From SIG622 sp045600125 (GTDB lineage: Bacteria > Bacillota > Clostridia > Oscillospirales > CAG-382), in contig JAZRXH010000007.1 in the NCBI GenBank assembly GCA_045600125.1, forward strand, positions 1 through 11,211: a stretch of 11,211 nucleotides of DNA, written 5' to 3'. This document shows, in pieces, positions 1-5,955 of this stretch (position 1 is its first letter; each line of letters opens with the position of its first letter). The notes under the pieces were generated by a model. It saw only the letters and a list, made by a program, of their open reading frames with translations, was not told the DNA's origin and did no database searches. Made by a program: the position numbers and the translations under genes.

Positions 1-8
1 CAAGCAAT

Positions 9-118
9 GAGCTTTGCCGCTCGGATTTATGGCGGCAAAGCGAGATAATACTCGGGCATCTGCATTTTCGTTTTTCGCTGAGGTAAATTCCCGAGTTGCC
101 TGCGGGGGCATCCCCGCA
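9..118 (+). ncRNA. Structured element A (candidate noncoding RNA)
   Basis: Three stems are visible. P1 is a perfect 10-bp hairpin (11-20 with 32-41, 11-nt loop). P2 is 7 bp (50-56 with 90-96) around a 33-nt loop containing CATC and CTGAGG. P3 is 7 bp (101-107 with 112-118, loop GCAT). The same architecture recurs at 3954-4062 with P1 pair changes that keep pairing. The strand is inferred: the P2 G-T pair in the other copy is a G-U wobble only if the RNA reads plus, and a plus-strand terminator follows this copy 26 nt downstream. The 3' side of P3 (113-117) could instead pair with 124-128, an attenuator-like alternative. I recognise no known riboswitch or ncRNA family. A palindromic DNA repeat remains possible. 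The promoter, if any, lies outside the window. Confidence 0.5.
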
Positions 119-138
119 AAAAGGCGGGCGAAAACTTT
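118..138. repeat. 21-nt repeat, copy 1
   Basis: A 21-nt sequence (AAAAAGGCGGGCGAAAACTT plus T) is identical at 118-138 and 3729-3749. In both places a terminator hairpin follows within about 6 nt. The two copies lie on either side of the SLH gene, as part of one duplicated module of about 60 nt. Confidence 0.85.
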
Positions 139-144
139 CAAATA

Positions 145-176
145 GTCAAAGTCCATTCGGACTTTGGCAGGTTTTT
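145..176 (+). terminator. Intrinsic terminator, plus strand, upstream of the SLH gene
   Basis: A 10-bp stem (145-154 with 159-168, loop ATTC, one T-G wobble) is followed by AGG and five T. It would end transcription through element A before the SLH promoter. It is homologous to the terminator at 3755-3789. Stem positions 2 and 4 differ between the copies but still pair (T-G versus C-G, A-T versus C-G). Confidence 0.7.
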
Positions 177-203
177 CAAGAATAAAGGGGCAGTACCTGC
201 TGC

Positions 204-234
204 CTGCTGCGGCAAGAAAGCAGTGCCGCAGCAG
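204..234. other. Perfect 11-bp hairpin upstream of the SLH promoter
   Basis: CTGCTGCGGCA (204-214) and TGCCGCAGCAG (224-234) form a perfect stem with a 9-nt loop. Neither strand has a T-tract after it, so it is not an obvious terminator. It lies about 15 nt before the proposed -35 box, where a protein-binding palindrome or an mRNA structure would both be possible. Confidence 0.6.
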
Positions 235-249
235 AGGTGAGATTAGGTT

Positions 250-315
250 TTGGCGAACTTGATAAGCTTCGCATAATATCACCGTTCAGCCGGTGTCGCA
301 CCCATAGAAAGGAAA
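250..315 (+). promoter_or_regulatory. Probable promoter and 5' UTR of the SLH gene
   Basis: TTGGCG (250-255) is followed 16 nt later by CATAAT (272-277), a fair sigma-70-type match; TAATAT (274-279) is an alternative -10. The leader contains a small hairpin (CACCG 280-284 with CGGTG 291-295). The best Shine-Dalgarno-like sequence, AAAGGAAA near 308-315, is rather far (about 16 nt) from the ATG at 332. GGTAAG at 322-327 is a weaker but better-placed alternative. Confidence 0.4.
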
Positions 316-331
316 TCATACGGTAAGCAAC

Positions 332-3300
332 ATGAAAAAGCTCTTATGTCTTTTCACAGCCCTCGTGCTTTCGGTGTCCTCTCTGACGCTGACCCTCTCG
401 GCACAGGGCGCAGCCCTCTCCACCATGCCCTCCGAAGAGGAGATCATCCGGATCGTCGGACTCCTTGAGGTCATGAACGGAGACTATTACGGCGATCTCC
501 ATCTTGACAATAAGGTGACAAGAGCCGAATTCCTCAAAATGGCGCTCTGCGCCTCGGTCGATAAGGACAAGGTGAAGAACGGAAGCACCACCTCGCCCTT
601 CCCGGACGTGCGTGCCTCCCACTGGGCGGCATCCTACGTGGCAGCCGGTGTGTCGAAGGGCTACATCAAGGGCTATCTTGACGGTACCTTCAAGCCGGAC
701 GGCGAGGTCACCCTCGAAGAGGCGGCGACCATCATGCTCCGTGTCATGGGCTATACCTCTCTCGACAGCGGTAAGTACCCCGACGCACAGCTCTCCAAAT
801 ACCGTGAGCTGAACATGGATCAGCGCATCTCCGCCGTGCAGGGGCAGGCGCTCACAAGACGGGAATGTATGTACCTCGTCTACAACGCCCTCTGCGCCAA
901 GAACGCCTCCGGCGCCCTCTACTGCACGACCCTCGGCTGTGCGGCGGACTCCAACGACCGTATCGACTACCTTGCTCTCGTGAACGACAAAATGAAGGGT
1001 CCCGTGACGGTGCTGGATGCGGGCTACTCTGCCGACTTCGGCTTTGCCCCCGAAAACGGCAGCGTGTACCGGGACAATAAAAAGACTACTGCGGCGGCGA
1101 TCAGCCTCTATGACGTGGCATACTACAACCCCGAAGCCAAGACGGTATGGTGCTTCTCGGAGAAGGTTCTCGGCGTGGTGAACGCCGTGACGGTGAACGG
1201 TGTTTCGGCAAAGTCCGAGAAGTACACCGGCACCCCCGCCGCCAACGACACCGTGATCCTCAGCGGCAAGAGCTATAAGCTCGCCCACAGCAGTGCCAAG
1301 AGCAAATTCTCCGCCTACGGCGAGTTCATTCCCGACGACTTCGTCATGCTCCTTCTCGACCGGGACGGCAACGTGGCGGACGCCGTAAAAGCCAACGCCG
1401 AGCTGTATGAAAAATACGCCGACGAGGACGACGACAAGGTGGCGTTCATCAACTCCACCCTGAAGGGTCCTTACGTGATCAAGGACGAAAACTGGCTCAC
1501 AAAGCTCCCCTTCGCTCCCGAAACGGCTAAATACTATCTTGACGGCGCCGACGTGACCGTGTGGGATGGATGCATCAATGACGTCTTCTACTATTCCGAG
1601 GCGCTTTCCTCGGTATGGATCTACCGGGAATCCGCCACCGGTGTTGTGACGAACATCGCTCCCTCGAGAGACGCCCCGACCTCGGTATCGCTCGGCAGTA
1701 AGAATTATACCCTTTCCACCTCCGATGCCCGCACCCTCTTCTCCACCTACGGAAGATACGACAAGGACAGCCTTGTGACGCTTCTTCTCGGCAAGGACGG
1801 CTCGGCGGTCTACGCCGTGGACTGCGACGCCGACGAGTACGCAAGAAATATCGACACCGACGACGAGGATTACGTGAACTTCCTCAACTCCACCGTGAAG
1901 GGTCCCTACGTTGTCAAGGACGCCGACTGGACGAAGAAGCTCCCCTTTGCCGTTGAAGAAAACACCGTATACTCCGGCAACACTCCGGTATCTCCTTCCT
2001 TCGTGATGGTGAATGACGTATTCTATTATTCGGAAGCCTTCCGTCGGGTATGGATCCTCCGGGATACGGCGACGGGCATCGTCAGCGCCATCAATCCTTC
2101 TAAGGATTCGCCTGCCTCGGTGGTCGTGGGCGGCAAGAGCTACACCCTTTCCACCTCCGAGGCGAGAACACGCTTCTCGGTCTACGGCGACTACGATAAG
2201 GACGATTTCGTGACCCTCCTTCTCGGCAAGGACGGCAGTGCCGTCGAAGTCATCGACGGTGACGCCATAAAGTACGCCGCCTCCAACGACGACGACGTGA
2301 CCTTCGCGGAGATCGTGAAGTCCACCATGAAGGGTCCGGTCATCGCAAAGGACGCCGAGAGCTGGAAGTATGAGATCCCCTTTGACGTGACTGCCGCTTC
2401 CTTCTATAAGAAGAACAGCGAAGCAAAGATTTCCGACGTTGCGAAGAACGACGTTCTGTACTACTCCAAGTCCCTTGCCACGGTATGGGTATACAGCGAC
2501 AGAGCGACGGGCACCATCGAAGCGATAAATCCCAACCGCATCGCTCCCGACAGCGTGACGATCTCGGGCAAGACCTACGCTCTGGAAAGCACCAATGCGG
2601 CGTACAGCGTATCCAGCATGGGCACCTTCACGCTGGGCGACACGGTGACCCTCCTTCTCGGCAAGTCCGGCGGAGCGGTAGAGGTCCTCTCCGGCACCGA
2701 GGGCGCCAGCGACGTTTACGGCTTTATCACCGCCATGGGCGACAAGACCTACACCAGATCCAACGGCGTGACCTACAGTGCCGAGAGCATCACGGTCATC
2801 GCCTCCGACACCCAGACCTACACCTACGAATACGACAACAGCGGCTTCAAGAAGGGCGACTTCGTGCGGATCGTCTTCACCGACGGCGGCGTGAGCATTT
2901 CCAAGTCGAAGCTCTCGGTATCCTCCGACGAAGCGGACAAGATCAACACGCTTCTTTCCACCGGCATGGTAGAAGACAGCGCCGAGCTTCTGGATATCTT
3001 CGTGACCACCGACGCAAACTCCCTCACCGACAAGTCGGTCGCCTACACGAAGATCTATCCCGCCCGGCTTGCCGGCGTGTCCCTCACGAAGGACAACATT
3101 TACTATTACAGCATCGAGAACGGCAAGCTGAAGAACCTGATCCTGAACGACTTTACCGGCGACATCCACACCTACGGCGTGCTCATCACCGAGCGTGAGA
3201 ACGGAAACGTAGTTTATAAGCTGCTTGCAAACGGCAAGAAGCAGAATGCTTCGAGCAGTGCCGTGATGCCCTCCGTGGGACCCGTAAGGCTCAAGACGAG

Positions 3301-3562
3301 AGGAAGCAGCAGCGTCTACTCGAACCTTGACTACGTGGTCGTAAAGCCCGAAGACCTCCACGACGCCTTCTGCTCTTCCTCCGGCACCTCTTATCCCTTC
3401 GCACCGAACATGGAGTGCTATACCCTCAATACCCTTCGCCAGTACGAGGCTTCCACTCTCACCGATATCGCCGCCATCGAAAAGTGCGAGATCCGCGCTT
3501 ACTACGACAAGCTCCCCTCCATGGGCGGCAGAGTCCGTGTCCTTGTAGCGGCACTGAAGTAA
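332..3562 (+). CDS. Secreted SLH-domain cell-surface protein with four tandem ~145-residue repeats
   Basis: Residues 1-27 form a signal peptide: MKK, a hydrophobic stretch, then an AQGAA-type cleavage region. Residues about 35-190 are three SLH-like segments. The second is clearest (from F90: FPDV, HWA, GYIKGYLDGTFKPDGEVT); TRAE is at 63-66 in the first; the third is degenerate. In the SLH family these bind pyruvylated secondary wall polymer and hold proteins on the Gram-positive surface. Residues 221-810 are four tandem repeats starting at 221, 377, 522 and 666. Each opens with a KGP motif, has NDVFYYS or a variant and VW(I/V) in the middle, then an SGK.Y.L strand, and ends with VTLLLGKDG. 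Residues 810-1076 are a different C-terminal region. I see no catalytic motif. The start is the first in-frame ATG and gives the signal peptide. The gene has its own promoter and terminator, so it is probably monocistronic. The SLH call is firm; the function of the repeat domain is unknown to me. Confidence 0.95.
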   Translation: MKKLLCLFTALVLSVSSLTLTLSAQGAALSTMPSEEEIIRIVGLLEVMNGDYYGDLHLDNKVTRAEFLKMALCASVDKDKVKNGSTTSPFPDVRASHWAASYVAAGVSKGYIKGYLDGTFKPDGEVTLEEAATIMLRVMGYTSLDSGKYPDAQLSKYRELNMDQRISAVQGQALTRRECMYLVYNALCAKNASGALYCTTLGCAADSNDRIDYLALVNDKMKGPVTVLDAGYSADFGFAPENGSVYRDNKKTTAAAISLYDVAYYNPEAKTVWCFSEKVLGVVNAVTVNGVSAKSEKYTGTPAANDTVILSGKSYKLAHSSAKSKFSAYGEFIPDDFVMLLLDRDGNVADAVKANAELYEKYADEDDDKVAFINSTLKGPYVIKDENWLTKLPFAPETAKYYLDGADVTVWDGCINDVFYYSEALSSVWIYRESATGVVTNIAPSRDAPTSVSLGSKNYTLSTSDARTLFSTYGRYDKDSLVTLLLGKDGSAVYAVDCDADEYARNIDTDDEDYVNFLNSTVKGPYVVKDADWTKKLPFAVEENTVYSGNTPVSPSFVMVNDVFYYSEAFRRVWILRDTATGIVSAINPSKDSPASVVVGGKSYTLSTSEARTRFSVYGDYDKDDFVTLLLGKDGSAVEVIDGDAIKYAASNDDDVTFAEIVKSTMKGPVIAKDAESWKYEIPFDVTAASFYKKNSEAKISDVAKNDVLYYSKSLATVWVYSDRATGTIEAINPNRIAPDSVTISGKTYALESTNAAYSVSSMGTFTLGDTVTLLLGKSGGAVEVLSGTEGASDVYGFITAMGDKTYTRSNGVTYSAESITVIASDTQTYTYEYDNSGFKKGDFVRIVFTDGGVSISKSKLSVSSDEADKINTLLSTGMVEDSAELLDIFVTTDANSLTDKSVAYTKIYPARLAGVSLTKDNIYYYSIENGKLKNLILNDFTGDIHTYGVLITERENGNVVYKLLANGKKQNASSSAVMPSVGPVRLKTRGSSSVYSNLDYVVVKPEDLHDAFCSSSGTSYPFAPNMECYTLNTLRQYEASTLTDIAAIEKCEIRAYYDKLPSMGGRVRVLVAALK

Positions 3563-3570
3563 ATATAAAT

Positions 3571-3729
3571 GCATGGGGCTCCTCGCCCCCAAACCCCATC
3601 GCCGCCTTACCAGCGTGTGGCTGCTCGCCCCACGCCCTCGCCGCCTTACCAGCGTGGGGCTGCTCGCCCCACGCCCTCGCCGCCTTACCAGTGTGGGGCT
3701 GCTCGCCCCACGCCCTCGCCGCCTTTTGA
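3571..3729. repeat. Tandem array of four 39-42-nt hairpin units
   Basis: The units are 3571-3612 (42 nt, the most divergent), 3613-3651, 3652-3690 and 3691-3729 (39 nt each). Each carries a short inverted repeat of the type GTGGGGC-TGCTC-GCCCCAC and then a CGCCCTCGCCGCCTTACCA tail. The array starts 8 nt after the SLH stop codon and runs into the hairpin and terminator at 3719-3789. The repeat length is a multiple of three, so spurious ORFs cross it in several frames; none has a ribosome binding site. There are no unique spacers, so it is not a CRISPR array. It probably sits in the 3' UTR of the SLH mRNA. Confidence 0.9.
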
Positions 3730-3749
3730 AAAAGGCGGGCGAAAACTTT
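3719..3749. repeat. Hairpin and 21-nt repeat, copy 2
   Basis: CCGCCTTTT (3719-3727) pairs with AAAAGGCGG (3730-3738) across a 2-nt loop. The 21-nt sequence at 3729-3749 is identical to 118-138. As in copy 1, a terminator hairpin follows directly. Confidence 0.8.
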
Positions 3750-3754
3750 GAAAT

Positions 3755-3789
3755 GCCCAAGTCCATACGGACTTGGGCGTGTTTTTTTC
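3755..3789 (+). terminator. Intrinsic terminator of the SLH gene
   Basis: GCCCAAGTCC (3755-3764) pairs perfectly with GGACTTGGGC (3769-3778), loop ATAC, followed by GTG and seven T. It lies about 190 nt after the SLH stop codon, beyond the hairpin array, so the SLH mRNA would carry a long structured 3' UTR. It is homologous to the terminator at 145-176. Confidence 0.85.
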
Positions 3790-3880
3790 TTGGATAACGG
3801 GTTATTGCCTACTGTCGTAACAGAGGTGGGGGACGGCTTTGGAGAAAGCTCTGCGTTTTTCCGCTTAGAATGATAACGAC

Positions 3881-3922
3881 AAAAAAATCTCCGATGAAGT
3901 CGGATTTTGACTTCATCGGAGA
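3881..3922 (-). terminator. Strong minus-strand intrinsic terminator
   Basis: A perfect 14-bp stem (TCTCCGATGAAGTC 3888-3901 with GACTTCATCGGAGA 3909-3922, 7-nt loop) is followed on the minus strand by seven T (plus-strand A-tract 3881-3887). There is no T-tract on the plus strand. It is placed to end the minus-strand transcript that starts near 4266. Confidence 0.85.
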
Positions 3923-3953
3923 AGCAGGTACTCACCATTTATACCGAACCCAT

Positions 3954-4062
3954 GAGTTTGACCGCTTGAATATAAGGCGGTCAAACGGGACTATACTCGG
4001 GCATCATGGCTTTCGGCTTTATCTGAGGCACAGTCTCGAGGTGGCGGCGGGGCCTCCCCGCT
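3954..4062 (+). ncRNA. Structured element B, second copy (candidate noncoding RNA)
   Basis: P1 is 10 bp (3956-3965 with 3977-3986, 11-nt loop). P2 is 6 bp (3996-4001 with 4035-4040, one G-U) around a 33-nt loop. P3 is 6 bp (4047-4052 with 4056-4061). The 8-nt P1-P2 gap, both loop lengths and a 13-nt block (ATACTCGGGCATC, 3993-4005) match element A at 9-118. Three P1 pairs differ from element A by compensatory changes (C-G to T-A, T-A to G-C, G-C to A-T). The G-U in P2 favours the plus strand. Against that, this copy sits between a strong minus-strand promoter and a minus-strand terminator, so transcription from the minus strand is also plausible. I do not recognise the family. Confidence 0.5.
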
Positions 4063-4074
4063 GCCCGGAAAATA

Positions 4075-4203
4075 TCAAATTACTTTCACGCAGTAGGAAA
4101 CGAAATCCTCCGCACCGACGGACATTTGGTCGGCGCAGATCAGCAGGGTCACGACGATGAGGGCAAGAAGGAAAGAAAGTATGACCGTTTTTCTATTGCT
4201 CAT
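4075..4203 (-). CDS. Small membrane peptide (42 aa), hypothetical; possibly a truncated YneA-like protein
   Basis: The ORF encodes MSNRKT, a hydrophobic segment at about residues 7-23, then a short polar tail ending VSYCVKVI. A GGTG-rich sequence (AAGGGTGGTG) lies 6-15 nt before the ATG, and a TTGACA-17-TATAAG promoter lies about 65 nt upstream, so expression is credible. The GTG at 4257 is only about 10 nt from the likely transcription start and has no Shine-Dalgarno, so I chose the ATG at 4203. A membrane anchor followed by a Y.VKV strand resembles the first part of YneA-type division inhibitors, where a LysM domain (PGDTLW) would come next. Here a TGA follows instead and no LysM sequence is seen. 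It may be a broken gene cut by element B, a genuine small protein, or a leader peptide. The YneA link is only an inference. Confidence 0.5.
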   Translation of the reverse strand: MSNRKTVILSFLLALIVVTLLICADQMSVGAEDFVSYCVKVI

Positions 4204-4272
4204 CCGCAGCACCACCCTTACAAAATACGGCGCACCGAGGCACCGACGGCGAAGCACGCCGCTTACACTATA

Positions 4273-4301
4273 CTTATACCATATCTTTTTGTATTTGTCA
4301 A
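4273..4301 (-). promoter_or_regulatory. Strong minus-strand sigma-70 promoter
   Basis: On the minus strand, TTGACA (4301-4296) and TATAAG (4278-4273) are separated by exactly 17 nt, in AT-rich surroundings. Transcription would start near 4266, read the 42-aa ORF and the complement of element B, and stop at 3881, giving an RNA of about 380 nt. No LexA-type inverted repeat is obvious at the promoter. Confidence 0.8.
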
Positions 4302-4507
4302 TAGAATTTTACAAAAAAATTCAAAAACATATGAATTATTTTTTAAGCATAACAGCGAGGCGACCGGAAATTGTTTCAAAATACAACGCAAATGCGTTGT
4401 TTATGCATTTTTAGCCAAAAACAACTAATTTAACTTTTTAGAAAAAATATTGTCTCAAGCACGGCGTAAAATAAACAATTTATGAAATCAAGACCTGCTT
4501 TACGCCC
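4302..4507. other. AT-rich spacer at the end of the phage module
   Basis: Base composition falls sharply compared with both sides. I see no credible gene here: ORFs crossing it lack ribosome binding sites. The only structure I see is a small 8-bp inverted repeat at 4383-4400. Confidence 0.6.
4383..4400. terminator. Weak inverted repeat, possible end of the phage operon
   Basis: ACAACGCA and TGCGTTGT face each other with almost no loop. On the minus strand an ATTTTG follows, and on the plus strand a T-run (ATGCATTTTT) follows a few bases later. Either strand would make a poor intrinsic terminator. It is listed because no better candidate follows the last phage gene before the promoter at 4301. 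Confidence 0.25.
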
Positions 4508-5905
4508 TTATTTCTTCGCCGCCGCCGAAAGTTGTGCGATTTCCTTTGCCGGAAGCCGCACCAGCATCCCGAGCACCGAGGCAAGATCCCGCCGATAATC
4601 GGAACGGCGAATAGCGCTCTCGCCGGAGCTTTTTCCCGTAAAACAGTCCGACAGAATGTCCGCCGCCATCCTTGCCGCTTCGCCGGGAGTCGAAGGAGTA
4701 CGTTTTTCCCCGGCAGACGCCGCTGCCGCCGGTTTCTCTTCTGTATAAGACGGAAGAAATGCGGGAAAAGTTCCGCTTTCTCCGACGTTTTCATCATAAA
4801 CGCCTTCCCGAGCCTCGCCGCCCGCCGTTTCTTTGCGGCCCGGTGCAGGATCGGCTTCCTTTCCAGCTCCGGAAGAGCCGAAAGCATCGCCCACTGCCCG
4901 GAGAATGGCGGGGATCACCCCGGCGGGAAGTCCCGAAGAGGAGCCATTCGCTCCGCTTTGCGCCTCGGACGTTACCACCGTTCCCGCCGTGTCGGGAAGC
5001 GCCCTTTCTCTTGCCGCCTCCGCCTCCTCCTGCGCCTGCTTTTTTGCCGCTTCGGCAAGGAGCGCCGAGCCGGTCTTCGAGTCTGCGGAGTAGACCGTCT
5101 CCTTCGGGAACAGAGCGGAAAGCTCGTACCCGTCCTCCTTTGCAAGCGCCGAAAGGAGCTTCTCTGCCACGTCCGGCAGCTCGTACTTCGATACCCCGCT
5201 GCGCAGCTGCGCCTGCAAATTGTCAAGGATCCCCCGGTAGCGGCCGCCGTTTTCGGCTTTCTTCTTTTCCAGCTCGGAATCCAGCTCCGCATAAACGCCG
5301 TCAAGGGTGCCGAGAAGCGCCTTTTTCAGCCTCTGCGCCTTGCCGCCGGAAAGACTCGCACCGCTGTTCACGATCTGCTCGTCAAGATACGGATAGCGGG
5401 CAAACAGCGCCTGTTTTGCCTTCTCCTTCATGGCGGCATACTGCTCGTCAAGGGCTTTGTTCGATGCTTCCAGCGCCGCCTCCACCATGAAGCGGGCGTC
5501 GCTGATCGGCGTGACTTCCCCGATGCCGCTCGTGGTCTTGTACGCCTTTACCTTCGACATCCCGCCGCCCTTGGAAGAGGTGCCGGAAGAGGTTTCGGAA
5601 GAAGCGCCGGCAGAAGACCCGGCACCTCCCGAGCCTTCGCCGAGATACAGCCTTGCGTAGCCGCTCTTCGATACGTTTTCCGGCTCGATGCCCATCTTCG
5701 GGGCGGCGGAAAGATTGTAGTTGTATCCTACGGTGTCCAGCCAGTCCCGCTGTGCCGAGGTGTCGAGCCCCAGCTCGTCCCTCGCCTTTACGACCTCTTT
5801 CGTCCGTTCGATCTCCTCGCCGAGAAGCTCGGTGTTTCCGCCCCGCAGCATTTCGAGCCGCTCATCGGCGCTTCTGTCGGCGTATTTCCATTTTGATCCT
5901 GCCAT
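4508..5905 (-). CDS. Ala-rich coiled-coil protein, last gene of the virion module (function unknown)
   Basis: The protein has 465 residues. The start is supported by AGGAG 7 nt before the ATG. Residues 1-65 form a compact, charged helical segment ending in a motif around SAQRDWLDTVGYNYNLSAAP. A Ser/Gly-rich linker follows at about 85-115. Residues about 135-310 are predicted largely helical and coiled-coil, with many Ala, Glu and Lys (for example the EAAKKQAQEEAEAARERA stretch). The rest is low-complexity with a short helical C-terminus ending LSAAAKK. There is no signal peptide or membrane segment. It lies 50 nt after the large connector-like gene and is probably co-transcribed with it. Its position suggests a virion-associated or injected protein, but that is inferred from place and composition only. 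Lytic-enzyme motifs are absent. Confidence 0.9.
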   Translation of the reverse strand: MAGSKWKYADRSADERLEMLRGGNTELLGEEIERTKEVVKARDELGLDTSAQRDWLDTVGYNYNLSAAPKMGIEPENVSKSGYARLYLGEGSGGAGSSAGASSETSSGTSSKGGGMSKVKAYKTTSGIGEVTPISDARFMVEAALEASNKALDEQYAAMKEKAKQALFARYPYLDEQIVNSGASLSGGKAQRLKKALLGTLDGVYAELDSELEKKKAENGGRYRGILDNLQAQLRSGVSKYELPDVAEKLLSALAKEDGYELSALFPKETVYSADSKTGSALLAEAAKKQAQEEAEAARERALPDTAGTVVTSEAQSGANGSSSGLPAGVIPAILRAVGDAFGSSGAGKEADPAPGRKETAGGEAREGVYDENVGESGTFPAFLPSYTEEKPAAAASAGEKRTPSTPGEAARMAADILSDCFTGKSSGESAIRRSDYRRDLASVLGMLVRLPAKEIAQLSAAAKK

Positions 5906-5955
5906 ACAAAATCTCCTTTATCTGTTCTTTTCAATAGTCCGGGAATGCCGTCCCT

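Noticed and set aside
9..118. Known riboswitch or stable RNA (T-box, SAM, c-di-GMP, 6S, tmRNA, SRP RNA)
   Set aside because: None of the conserved sequences I know for these families (for example the T-box GGTACC or tmRNA ends) is present.
3571..3729. CRISPR array
   Set aside because: The units are directly abutting with no unique spacers, and no cas genes are present.
344..3766. A 1140-codon minus-strand ORF covering the whole SLH gene
   Set aside because: It is the shadow of the SLH gene's GC-rich third positions. Its translation is Gly/Val/His/Arg-rich without domains, and part crosses the hairpin repeats. The plus frame has a signal peptide, SLH motifs and internal repeats.
3459..3938. 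ORFs on both strands across the hairpin repeats
   Set aside because: The 39-nt unit has no stops in several frames, so repeat translations arise automatically. None has a Shine-Dalgarno or a natural start.
4126..4428. Plus-strand ORFs of 85-100 codons over the AT-rich spacer
   Set aside because: They lack ribosome binding sites, overlap the minus-strand promoter, and their translations look random.
4532..5896. Long plus-strand ORF (454 codons) opposite the coiled-coil gene
   Set aside because: Its composition is Arg/Cys/Phe-rich and without structure; the minus frame has AGGAG at the right distance and a plausible protein.
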